Positions 17,261-25,669 of a stretch of 64,000 nt of DNA are shown here, piece by piece (position 1 is the first letter of the stretch; every line of letters begins with the position of its first letter). Under the pieces are notes generated by a model, which was not told the DNA's origin, did not search any database, and worked only from the letters and a program-made list of their open reading frames with translations. The translations under genes and the position numbers were made by a program. The stretch is from the NCBI GenBank assembly GCA_965226545.1, contig OZ245364.1, positions 2,604,001 to 2,668,000 on the forward strand, written 5' to 3'. This stretch comes from JAHRAW01 sp965226545 (lineage in GTDB: Bacteria > Pseudomonadota > Gammaproteobacteria > Arenicellales > Poriferihabitantaceae).

Positions 17261-19119
17261 AACGCGAAGCCGCGCGCAATGCATTGCCGGATTTTGCCGG
17301 CGTCGCCTTGGTCGATATTCTCGCCAACGGTTTGGCGATGTTGATTATTTTAATCGCCTTGAGCATCAGTGCGCGCAGCGAACACGAACAACGCACCACC
17401 GCGCAAGTCGAGGAAGTCGAGACCATGATGAGTCGACGTTTTAGCACTTCGCTGGTGCTGAACAGCCTCGCCGCCAGCCCGCCGGCGCAACTGCATGATT
17501 ACGACAACTCGCCGATAGACCAGATTCTCGACCCGCAAATCCTGCCGATTATCGAACTGCATCGCGGGTTTGTGCGCGAATATTATCGCGGCACGGTGTG
17601 GACGCGCGCCGAATTGTTGCGCGAACCGAATGCGATGGACGCTTGGCTGCTCGAGTTTGACGAACAACGCAAAAACCGTTTGCGCGTCGACATCTACGAC
17701 ATCACGCAATTTTATTTGGTGATGTCGATTTTGCGCGACCACGATGTGCCGACACGCCATTGGCATTTTCTCGATGGCGGACTCGGTGCACTGGCCGCCG
17801 CCAACTGCCCGCCGGGCGTCGCCGCCAAAGATTGCAAAGGCGAAGGCGAACAAGGCGCATTGGCAAAATTAGCCGGCGAAAGCGGCGGCGGGCAAGGTGA
17901 TGGCGATGGCGATGGCGATGGCGATGGCAACGGTGAAGGCGGCGGACAAGGCGAAGGTCAATGGCCGCCGCAGGATGATGCACAAGGGCAAGGCGGGCAA
18001 GGCGCCGGCGGTGCGCCGTTTCCCGGCGGTGCCGCATTTGGCGATGTCGGCGGAATGCCCGGCGGCGTGCCCGGTGGACAACCGGGCGGGCAACCCGGCG
18101 GTGCCGCCGGTGGCATACCGGGCGGCATGCCCGGCGGATTGCCGGGCGGCGAACCGATGCTCGGCGGCGGCAGTTTCCCCAACGCCCGCCCCTTGCGCGC
18201 GCAACAATTGCCGGCCGATTTAAGCGCGTTTGGCTTGCTCGGCAGCGATTTGGATGCGCCGGTGCAGTTCCGCCGCTCGACGCCGGAATCGCTGCAATCC
18301 GCACAGCCACTCGACGATTTACAAGGCGAAGCGCCAAGCATCGCCGAAGTGCTGGCGGTGTTGTTGACCTATCTCGAACGATTGCAATTGACGTTGGAAT
18401 TGGGCGGCTCGCCAACTTCGTTATTGGAAAACTTCAACGCCTATCTGCGCGCCGCCTTCGCCAACCCGCCGCCATTGCGCGGCGCCTCCGCCGAAATCGT
18501 CGATGACTTGGCGGCGCAATTAACCGATGCAACCCCGTCGCTCAGCGATTGGGATAAACCGCAGGCAACCTTAACCATCCGCCATCGCGCGCCGTTAATT
18601 GACACCGCCGACGCCGCCGATGATGACGATGACAACGCCGCCACCCCGGCGCAGTTAATCGTTGCGCCGAACCGTCGATTGCAAGCCGTCATCGTTGCCG
18701 GCGGCGCACAACCCCCGCCGCCGGCGGCGCGCCCGACCTTGCATCTCAACGCGCATCCGGATGTGTGGCGCGGGTTGTTGGTGGCGTTGGAACCGGATTC
18801 GATTTTATTGATGCCGCCGGTGCAGCACGGCGCGACGCCATCGAACACAACGCAATTAAAATGGCGCGCACTCGCCTACATCGCCCCGACCTTTGACGAC
18901 TTCATCGTCGGCTTCGCCTATGCCGCCATCGATGCCGACGGCAATCTGCAAATCGGCGGCGACGACAATCGCGTGCGATTGGACGGCGGCGCCTTGCGCA
19001 CGCCGCATCTCAGCGCAAACTTCGGCGCACGCGGCTGGCTGTGGTCGTTGTATGTTGTATTGCTGCTCGGCTTGTTCGGCGCGGTTCTCCTCACCCGCCG
19101 ATTATTCGCGCGCGGTTGA
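17257..19119 (+). CDS. Large Gly-rich periplasmic protein with stator-type N-terminal helix
   Basis: 620 residues. The N-terminal helix is preceded by FAGVALVD and continues ILANGLAMLIILIALSI; Asp20 lies in the position of the proton-binding Asp of ExbD/TolR/MotB. After a region with helical, Glu/Arg-rich character comes a Gly/Asp then Gly/Pro low-complexity stretch (about 205-310; GDGDGDGDG, later repeats of PGG with one variable residue), then a soluble domain of ~280 residues and a C-terminal helix (WSLYVVLLLGLFGAVLL), so both ends are in the membrane. I do not recognise the large domain. Coupled to the preceding gene (ATGA). Confidence 0.7.
   Translation: MKREAARNALPDFAGVALVDILANGLAMLIILIALSISARSEHEQRTTAQVEEVETMMSRRFSTSLVLNSLAASPPAQLHDYDNSPIDQILDPQILPIIELHRGFVREYYRGTVWTRAELLREPNAMDAWLLEFDEQRKNRLRVDIYDITQFYLVMSILRDHDVPTRHWHFLDGGLGALAAANCPPGVAAKDCKGEGEQGALAKLAGESGGGQGDGDGDGDGDGNGEGGGQGEGQWPPQDDAQGQGGQGAGGAPFPGGAAFGDVGGMPGGVPGGQPGGQPGGAAGGIPGGMPGGLPGGEPMLGGGSFPNARPLRAQQLPADLSAFGLLGSDLDAPVQFRRSTPESLQSAQPLDDLQGEAPSIAEVLAVLLTYLERLQLTLELGGSPTSLLENFNAYLRAAFANPPPLRGASAEIVDDLAAQLTDATPSLSDWDKPQATLTIRHRAPLIDTADAADDDDDNAATPAQLIVAPNRRLQAVIVAGGAQPPPPAARPTLHLNAHPDVWRGLLVALEPDSILLMPPVQHGATPSNTTQLKWRALAYIAPTFDDFIVGFAYAAIDADGNLQIGGDDNRVRLDGGALRTPHLSANFGARGWLWSLYVVLLLGLFGAVLLTRRLFARG
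17899..17928 (+). repeat. Five exact GATGGC repeats inside a gene
   Basis: Five tandem copies of GATGGC encode alternating Gly-Asp. Downstream, to about 18165, imperfect 9- to 12-base repeats encode PGG-x units. Such tracts can change length by slippage. Confidence 0.85.
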
Positions 19120-19287
19120 ATGATGTTGATGGGTTGATGCGGGGCTTGCACAGTAATTTGTGCAATGTTTATTTAATGTTTATTTAATGTTTATGCATTA
19201 CGCATGCACCGTTCGACAGTACACATGCAACCCACACGCAACTTTATTAACGCGCACACACTTCCCAACACCGCAACAACCACTTAA

Positions 19288-20829
19288 ATGAACGCTTATA
19301 AACTCGCCGCGATTGGTTTGTTGGTGTTGCTTGGCTTGGTCGGCTGGGTCACGCGGTTTGGCGCCGGTGAATTGCAAAGTGACACCCGCACCATCCAACT
19401 CGGTTTTGCCGCGGCGCAAACCGCGCGCGCCAAACCATTGGACGAGGCCACGCTCGATGCATTGGAACGCGGTTATTTCTCGCGCGAATTATCCGCGCGA
19501 CTCGACCGTCCGCCGCATCGCGCGCAACTCGATGAATTTTGGGTTGACCGTTGCGAAGTGCGTCAAATTGATTTCGAACGTTTTGTCGCGTGGCGCGAAC
19601 AAAACGGTGAAGCCGCGCCGCGCAGCACCTCGAGCGGACATCGCATCGCCGGCTTGTTGCATTCCCCGGCCAGCGGCGTCGATGCCGCCGACGCCGAGTT
19701 GTATTGCCAATCGGCCGGCGGACGCCTGCCGTGGGCGGAGGAACTCGAGGCATTGGCAAGCGGGCGCAACGGGCGGCTGTATCCGTGGGGCGATTCGTTT
19801 GACGGCTCGTTTTGGCCGTATCAAGATGCGCATCGCAACGCTTCGCAACCGTGCGCGATTCATCCGCGCGCGTCCTCGCCCGAAGGCGTGCATGATTTGG
19901 CAAACAACGTGATGGAATGGAGTCGCGGGCGGCGCGATGCGCATCCGCGCGACCGTCGTCCGGGCGCGCACGGTGCGCCGCCGATTCGCGCGCGCGGGCG
20001 GGCGTTGTATGCATTGTCGTCCGCGTGGCTGCCGATTGGCGCGCACACCCGCAGCCATCATCTCGGCTTTCGTTGCGCATATAACCAACCGCCGCGCGCG
20101 CCGTTTGCCTGGGGCGCGCGCGTTGACGCCGCGCGAATCGCCGGCGGCGATTATCCGCTTGGCGTGCCGGCTGATTTTCCGCTGGCGCGCGTCGCCGTGT
20201 TGTTGCCGCAGGCGCAACACCGCGAAGCGCGCCGCATGATTGGCGCAACCAAACGCGCGCGCCGTTTGCGCGTCGGCGTATGCGAAGTCAGCCGCGCCGA
20301 ATACGCCGCATTTTTGCGCCATCCGCTGGCACAACTCGGGCTGTTTGCCAATCAACACGAACCGCGCGGCGAAAATTACACGCCGCACAATTGGCAAAGC
20401 CAACGGCAAAATCCAACCTTGCCGGTCAGCGGCGTCAACTGGTGGGCTGCCGATGCCTTCGCCCGCTGGGCCGGCGGACGTCTGCCGCGGCGCGATGAAT
20501 GGCAACTGCTCGCCGCCGGCAAGGACGCGCGCGACTATCCATGGGGCGATGAATATTCGCCGGCGTTTGCCGCCGCCGGCATCGAACACGGCGTGCATGC
20601 TTGCGCAACCAACGCACTCGACCAAAACGCGGACGGCGTGTTTGATTTGGCCGGCAATGTCTCCGAATGGACGCGCTCAGTGGTCGCCGAACGCGGCGAT
20701 TACGCCGCCTGGGTGCAAGGCGGCAACCCGCGCCTGCCGCCGCAAACCGCCGCGCGTAGCGTGTTTGGCAGATTGGTGCCGCTCAATCACCAATCACCAA
20801 GCATCGGTTTTCGCGTGGTGTTTGATTAA
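19288..20829 (+). CDS. Membrane-anchored protein with two SUMF1/FGE-sulfatase-fold domains
   Basis: 513 residues. One N-terminal helix (IGLLVLLGLVGWVTRFGAG), then two copies of the SUMF1 fold: about 75-270 (DEFWVDRCEVRQIDFERF ... GGRLPWAEELEAL ... YPWGD ... DLANNVMEWSRG ... LGFRCAY) and about 290-513 (VGVCEVSRAEYAAFL ... GVNWWAADAFARWAGGRLPRRDEW ... YPWGD ... DLAGNVSEWTRS ... IGFRVVFD). The catalytic Cys pair of formylglycine-generating enzyme, expected in the RGGSY-Cys region near each domain end, is absent, and there is no EgtB-like iron-binding His set that I can see. A binding or scaffold role is therefore likely. It follows the stator-like genes by 168 bases. Confidence 0.8.
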   Translation: MNAYKLAAIGLLVLLGLVGWVTRFGAGELQSDTRTIQLGFAAAQTARAKPLDEATLDALERGYFSRELSARLDRPPHRAQLDEFWVDRCEVRQIDFERFVAWREQNGEAAPRSTSSGHRIAGLLHSPASGVDAADAELYCQSAGGRLPWAEELEALASGRNGRLYPWGDSFDGSFWPYQDAHRNASQPCAIHPRASSPEGVHDLANNVMEWSRGRRDAHPRDRRPGAHGAPPIRARGRALYALSSAWLPIGAHTRSHHLGFRCAYNQPPRAPFAWGARVDAARIAGGDYPLGVPADFPLARVAVLLPQAQHREARRMIGATKRARRLRVGVCEVSRAEYAAFLRHPLAQLGLFANQHEPRGENYTPHNWQSQRQNPTLPVSGVNWWAADAFARWAGGRLPRRDEWQLLAAGKDARDYPWGDEYSPAFAAAGIEHGVHACATNALDQNADGVFDLAGNVSEWTRSVVAERGDYAAWVQGGNPRLPPQTAARSVFGRLVPLNHQSPSIGFRVVFD

Positions 20830-21151
20830 GCGGGATGGATGTGACGATTGATGTGTCAATTGATTTGACCATCGACACTTTGGGTTGTGGCGGCGATGCG
20901 GATTTGTTTTTGTTTAGTTGATTTCAGTTTTACTTTCGACTTGTTTTTGTTTTACTGCATACCGTTATATTGTTATGTCGTTTAATACTGTTTGGTTTTA
21001 CTTAACCGAATCAAGTAACAGCGAATCAAGTAACTAACTGCACAACGAATCGAATAACGAAGTGCATAATGAAGTGCATAGCATAATGAAGTGCATAGCA
21101 TAACGAAGTGCATAACAAGTCGAGACAATCAATGCATCGACGACCACACAT
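20830..21151. repeat. 322-base gap with GAAGTGCATA repeats
   Basis: Between convergent genes. Its right part (about 21003-21120) is a tandem array of related units: AATCAAGTAAC, then GAAGTGCATAATGAAGTGC and GAAGTGCATAGCATAA variants. Left of that lies T-rich sequence (TTGTTTTTGTTT). No gene or clear terminator seen. Confidence 0.65.
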
Positions 21152-23542
21152 TCAAAACAACCCTTCGGCATTATTTTCAGGCGGCGGTTGGTCGACCGAT
21201 TCGTCGCGGTTGTCGAGCGGTATTTCCGGCTGGCTGCCGGCGATGTAGTATTCGACATACGCATCCGGGTCGCCGATGACGGTCGGTTCGCCGCTGGTTT
21301 TGTTAATTAATTGCGTAACAATATTCGCCGGCGGTTCGAAAGGTTGTTCCGGCATTTTTTTCAGCACATCGCGCATGTACTCGACCCAAATCGGCAAGGC
21401 CGCGGACGCGCCGGATTCGCGCCGTCCCAAATTCGACGGTTCATCGAAGCCGACAAACACCGTGGTCACGATGTCGCGGTTAAACCCGGAAAACCACGCA
21501 TCGCGAAAATCGTTGGTCGTGCCGGTTTTGCCGGCGAGGTCGTCGCGCCCCAAGGCGCGCGCGCGTTGTCCGGTGCCGGTGAGAATCACTTGGCGCAACA
21601 TATCGCTGACAATAAACGCGTTTTGCGCCGAGATGACTCGGTCTTGTTCATCGACATGCGGATTGGCGCGCGGCAACAAATGCGCGTTTTCACAATCGCT
21701 GCACCAATCGCCGCTTAACTCAATCGCATTGCCTTCGCCGTCGGTGATGCGCGCGATTAAATACGGGCGGACGCGCTTGCCGCCGTTGGCAAACACCGCA
21801 AACCCGGCGGCCAAATCCAGCGGGGTGACGCTTAAACTGCCGAGCGCCAGCGAAAAACTGCGCGGCAATTTATCGCGGTCGAAACCGAATTTGGCGAGAT
21901 GATTAACCGTGGCGTCGATGCCGATGGCGCGCAACAAACGCACCGAAACCAAATTGAGCGAACGGCTCAACGCTTCGCGCAAACGAGTCGGCCCGTAAAA
22001 CTTGCGCCCGAAATTTTGCGGGCTCCAAATGCCTTCGAGATTGTCCTCGATGACAATCGGCATCGCGCTGACCAAACTGCCGGCGGTAAAACCGTTGTCC
22101 AACGCGGCCGAATAAATAAACGGTTTGATGTTCGAGCCCGGTTGACGCCGCGCTTGCGTCGCGCGATTGAACTTGCTGAGATAATAATCAAACCCGCCGG
22201 TCAAGGCGAGAATCGCGCCGCTGTTTGGGTCCATGCTGACCAAGGCGCCGGAGATTTCCGGCATCTGCGCCAACTCCCATTCGCCGAGTTGATTGCGCGC
22301 GACATACACCACATCGCCAATCGCGGCCACTTCATCGCTCGAGGTCGGCGCGCTGGTGGTGCGATTGGGCGTCAAGTAGGCGCGCGCCCATTGGATGTAA
22401 CGCCATTTGATGTCGATGGTTTTGTCGGTGCGCGTAACCGCGCGCAATTGGCGTTCGCTGTTGTCGAGAACAATCGCCGGAATCAATTCGCGGCTCGACG
22501 GATAATCGCGCAACAACTCGGTCGGCGATTTGGATTCGAGTTCGCTCGGCGCAATGTTGCCGACCGCGCCGCGAAATCCGTGCCGACGGTCATACGCCAA
22601 CAACCCGGCGCGCAACGCGGCCTCGGCGTGGGTTTGATAATCGCTGTTGACGGTGACTTCGACTTCATAGCCGAGTTCATAAACGCGCTCGCCGAAACGG
22701 TCGACCATCATCCGCCGCACCAACTCGGCGACAAACGGCGCTTGGGATTCGCCTTCGACCATGTGGCGATTGGCGGTGACCGGCGCGGCCAACGCGGTTT
22801 GATAACTGAGCGCGTCAATCTTGCCCTGTTCATGCATGCGCTTTAATACATAGGCGCGACGTTGCGCGGCGCGTTTCGAGTTGGTGATGGGGTTGTCGCG
22901 CGACGGCGCCTTGGGCAGCCCGGCAAGCATCGCCACCTGCGGCACGCTTAAGTTTTTCATCGCCACGCCGTAATAGACCCGCGAGGCCGCGGCGAAGCCG
23001 TATGAACGATGCCCGAGAAAAATTTTGTTGAGATACAACTCGAGAATTTCATCCTTGGTCAACGCGCGCTCCATATTAAAAGCCAACAGGATTTCGCGCA
23101 ACTTGCGTTTATAGGTGCGCTCCGGCGTCAGGAAAAAATTGCGCGCGACCTGCATCGTAATCGTGCTGGCGCCTTGCGCGCGCGATTGGCTGCGCAAATT
23201 GCTGACCACGGCGCGCGCGATGCCGCGAAAATCGACGCCGCTGTGATGATAAAAACGATCGTCTTCGGTTACCAAAATCGCGTCGATTAACAACAGCGGC
23301 GTTTCATCCAGCGACACCGGAATGCGCCGTTCATTGCCGTACTGCCCAATCAAATCTCCGTCGGCGCTGTAAATGCGCAGCGGAATGTTAAGCGGCACGC
23401 GGCGAATCTCATCGATGGTCGGCAAGCCCGGCAACAGAGTCGCGACATAGACCGCAACGCCGACCGCGCACAAGGTCGCCGGCGGCACCAACCGCAACAG
23501 CGTGCGAAACAAAAACCGCAGGATTGCCAACAACACTCGCAT
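21152..23542 (-). CDS. mrcA: Penicillin-binding protein 1A (class A, bifunctional)
   Basis: About 796 residues. It polymerises glycan strands and cross-links peptides at the inner-membrane surface. One N-terminal helix (about 7-37). Transglycosylase domain: TEDDRFYHHSGVD (catalytic Glu ~93), GASTITMQVARN and NKIFLGHRSYGF. Transpeptidase domain: SNIK (Ser ~471, Lys ~474), SLN (~529), KTGT (~673). An OB-like insertion between domains is typical of PBP1a. The C-terminal tail is acidic. I take ATG 23542; an earlier in-frame start at 23641 would add 33 residues and overlap the aroK leader. aroK-aroB are divergent, a common gammaproteobacterial arrangement. Confidence 0.95.
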   Translation of the reverse strand: MRVLLAILRFLFRTLLRLVPPATLCAVGVAVYVATLLPGLPTIDEIRRVPLNIPLRIYSADGDLIGQYGNERRIPVSLDETPLLLIDAILVTEDDRFYHHSGVDFRGIARAVVSNLRSQSRAQGASTITMQVARNFFLTPERTYKRKLREILLAFNMERALTKDEILELYLNKIFLGHRSYGFAAASRVYYGVAMKNLSVPQVAMLAGLPKAPSRDNPITNSKRAAQRRAYVLKRMHEQGKIDALSYQTALAAPVTANRHMVEGESQAPFVAELVRRMMVDRFGERVYELGYEVEVTVNSDYQTHAEAALRAGLLAYDRRHGFRGAVGNIAPSELESKSPTELLRDYPSSRELIPAIVLDNSERQLRAVTRTDKTIDIKWRYIQWARAYLTPNRTTSAPTSSDEVAAIGDVVYVARNQLGEWELAQMPEISGALVSMDPNSGAILALTGGFDYYLSKFNRATQARRQPGSNIKPFIYSAALDNGFTAGSLVSAMPIVIEDNLEGIWSPQNFGRKFYGPTRLREALSRSLNLVSVRLLRAIGIDATVNHLAKFGFDRDKLPRSFSLALGSLSVTPLDLAAGFAVFANGGKRVRPYLIARITDGEGNAIELSGDWCSDCENAHLLPRANPHVDEQDRVISAQNAFIVSDMLRQVILTGTGQRARALGRDDLAGKTGTTNDFRDAWFSGFNRDIVTTVFVGFDEPSNLGRRESGASAALPIWVEYMRDVLKKMPEQPFEPPANIVTQLINKTSGEPTVIGDPDAYVEYYIAGSQPEIPLDNRDESVDQPPPENNAEGLF

Positions 23543-23621
23543 CGTCCAATTTGTCCAATTCACCGAAAGAATAAACCGCCGCCGCGCATCAACGCCGCGC
23601 GCCGGCGGCGTGCAAGCGGTT

Positions 23622-23627
23622 ATTATA
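23622..23627 (-). promoter_or_regulatory. Putative -10 box upstream of mrcA
   Basis: Perfect TATAAT on the minus strand, about 80 bases before the mrcA start. No convincing -35 is seen 16-18 bases upstream of it. Confidence 0.4.
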
Positions 23628-23682
23628 GCCGCAATTGACAAGCGACGATGTCGGCAACGATGTCGGCACGATATCGATAACC

Positions 23683-24213
23683 ATGTCGAACAACATTTAT
23701 CTAATCGGTTTGATGGGCGCGGGCAAAACCACCGTCGGGCGCAAACTCGCGAAAATGATGCAGCGCGATTTTTTCGACGCCGACCAACTGCTCGAAGAAC
23801 GCACCGGCGTTACCATCGCGCACATTTTTGAAGTCGAAGGCGAAGCCGGCTTTCGCAAGCGCGAACAAAAATTGCTCGCCGAAATCGGCGCGCAACATCA
23901 AGACGCGGTGGTGTCGACCGGCGGCGGCGCGGTGCTGCGCGCCGAAAACCGCGCGGTGTTGCGCACCGGACGGGTGGTTTATTTGCGCGCGCCGCTGGAC
24001 TTGCTGGCGACGCGCCTGCACAACAACAAAACCCGCCCATTGCTCGAAGCGCCCGAGTTGCACGCGCGGCTGGCTGAATTGCAGGAACAACGCGAACCGT
24101 TGTACGCCAACGAAGCCGAATTAATCGTCGAAGTCGGCGGCGTGTCGGCGGTGTATGTCGCCCAAGAGATTCACGCGTTTTTGGACGGGCATCCGCAACG
24201 GCAAAGTGATTAA
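23683..24213 (+). CDS. aroK: Shikimate kinase
   Basis: 176 residues, the usual length. Phosphorylates shikimate at O-3 (EC 2.7.1.71). Walker A GLMGAGKTT (residues 9-17), shikimate-binding Asp in FFDADQLLEERTG, Arg in GFRKRE, and STGGGAVLR. The ATG at 23683 is chosen because the P-loop strand starts directly after it. Followed 238 bases later by aroB. Confidence 0.95.
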   Translation: MSNNIYLIGLMGAGKTTVGRKLAKMMQRDFFDADQLLEERTGVTIAHIFEVEGEAGFRKREQKLLAEIGAQHQDAVVSTGGGAVLRAENRAVLRTGRVVYLRAPLDLLATRLHNNKTRPLLEAPELHARLAELQEQREPLYANEAELIVEVGGVSAVYVAQEIHAFLDGHPQRQSD

Positions 24214-24451
24214 CTTGTCGGGCCGGCGGACTTGTTAACTAAACTTCATTAAAGTTAATTAAATTAATTTTGATTAACTTGTACATGATTAACTTAAACT
24301 TGTAACTTAACTTTGTAACTGCACCTTGCACTTATCCGCATTCGAGCAATAAATTGTTTGCATATCGAACACATATCGAATGCATAGTGACAGTGCGCGC
24401 AAGTGAACGCCATCATCCAATCAATCGAACCACCCACCGCCAACCACATTA

Positions 24452-25537
24452 ATGAAAACCGTTGAAATTGCATTGCCGACGCGCGGCTATCAAGTGCGCA
24501 TCGGCGCCGGGTTGTTGTCGCAACGCGATGAATTTGCGCCGTGGATTGAGGCGCGGCGGGTTTGCATCGTGACCGATGAAACGGTCGCCAAGTTGTATCT
24601 CGACCGCTTGCGCGATGCCTTGCGCGATTTCGAACCGTTGATTGCGACTTTGCCGACCGGCGAATCGCATAAAAATTTGCGCACTTTGGAAAGCGTGATT
24701 GATTTGCTGATGCAACATCATTGCGACCGCCAAACCACCGTGATTGCGCTCGGCGGCGGCGTGGTCGGCGACATCGCCGGCTTTGCCGCGGCTTGTTATC
24801 AACGCGGCGTCAACTACATTCAAGCGCCGACCACGTTGTTGGCGCAGGTCGATTCATCGGTCGGCGGCAAAACCGGCGTCAATCATCCGCGCGGCAAAAA
24901 CATGATTGGCGCGTTTTACCAACCGCGCCGCGTGCTCGCCGACACCGATTGTTTGGCCTCGTTGGATGCGCGTCAATTTTCAGCCGGGCTGGCTGAGGTA
25001 ATTAAATACGGCGTCATCGGCGACCGCGATTTTTTTGCGTGGCTGGAAACCAACATGCAATCGGTCATCGCGCGCAACAATGATGCACTCGAACACATCA
25101 TCGCCGCCTCGTGCATCAACAAAGCGCGCATCGTCGAACGCGATGAACGCGAAAGCGGCGCGCGCGCGCTGCTTAATCTTGGCCACACTTTCGCGCATGC
25201 AATTGAAACCGCCGGCGATTATCGACGCTGGCTGCACGGCGAAGCGGTCGGCATCGGCATCGCCATGGCCGCGCGCATGGCAACGCAACTCGGCGCATTG
25301 CACATCGATGATTGCGCGCGCATCGAGCGGTTGTTGACGGCGGCCGGTTTATCGATTGCACCGTTCGACGGCGTCGATGCGCATATGTTGTTGACGTTAA
25401 TGCAAAGCGATAAAAAAGTGCGCGACGGCAAAGTGCGGTTGGTGTTGCCGTGCGCCATCGGCGAAGCAATACTCACCGATGATTATCCGCCGCAAGCCCT
25501 CGCCGACGTTGTCGCGGCATTCACCAACGGCGCATAA
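24452..25537 (+). CDS. aroB: 3-dehydroquinate synthase
   Basis: 361 residues. NAD- and metal-dependent second enzyme of the shikimate pathway (EC 4.2.3.4). Seen: TGESHKNL, ALGGGVVGDIAGFAAACYQRG (NAD binding), PTTLLAQVDSSVGGKTGVNHP, and the metal ligands in LAEVIKYG (Glu), LNLGHTFAHAIE (His) and WLHGEAVGIG (His). Complete. Confidence 0.96.
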   Translation: MKTVEIALPTRGYQVRIGAGLLSQRDEFAPWIEARRVCIVTDETVAKLYLDRLRDALRDFEPLIATLPTGESHKNLRTLESVIDLLMQHHCDRQTTVIALGGGVVGDIAGFAAACYQRGVNYIQAPTTLLAQVDSSVGGKTGVNHPRGKNMIGAFYQPRRVLADTDCLASLDARQFSAGLAEVIKYGVIGDRDFFAWLETNMQSVIARNNDALEHIIAASCINKARIVERDERESGARALLNLGHTFAHAIETAGDYRRWLHGEAVGIGIAMAARMATQLGALHIDDCARIERLLTAAGLSIAPFDGVDAHMLLTLMQSDKKVRDGKVRLVLPCAIGEAILTDDYPPQALADVVAAFTNGA

Positions 25538-25657
25538 CATTCGCGCAAGCGCAATCGATGCGCGCAATTAATATTTGATGAATATTATTGACAACTAATA
25601 TTATTGACAACATTAATGACAACATCACGGCAACATACGCCATCAACCCAATCGCAA

Positions 25658-25663
25658 TATAAT
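25658..25663 (+). promoter_or_regulatory. Putative -10 box of argH (leaderless)
   Basis: Perfect TATAAT ending 6 bases before the argH ATG at 25670, so the message would begin at or next to the start codon. No convincing -35. Confidence 0.5.
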
Positions 25664-25669
25664 GCCGCA

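Noticed and set aside
17702..18415. 237-codon antisense frame over the Gly-rich gene
   Set aside because: Arg-rich shadow of the repeats encoding Gly and Pro; no domain.
19349..20625. Long antisense frames (299 and 378 codons) over the SUMF1 gene
   Set aside because: Arg/Ala-rich shadows caused by GCG/CGC codon bias; the plus strand encodes the recognisable fold.
19288..20829. SUMF1 gene as a sulfatase-maturing enzyme
   Set aside because: Catalytic cysteines are missing and no sulfatase gene is nearby.
21003..21120. CRISPR array
   Set aside because: The units are short, degenerate and contiguous with no unique spacers, and no cas gene is present.
21899..22846. 315-codon frame antisense to PBP1a
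   Set aside because: No start context or family, and all catalytic motifs are on the other strand.
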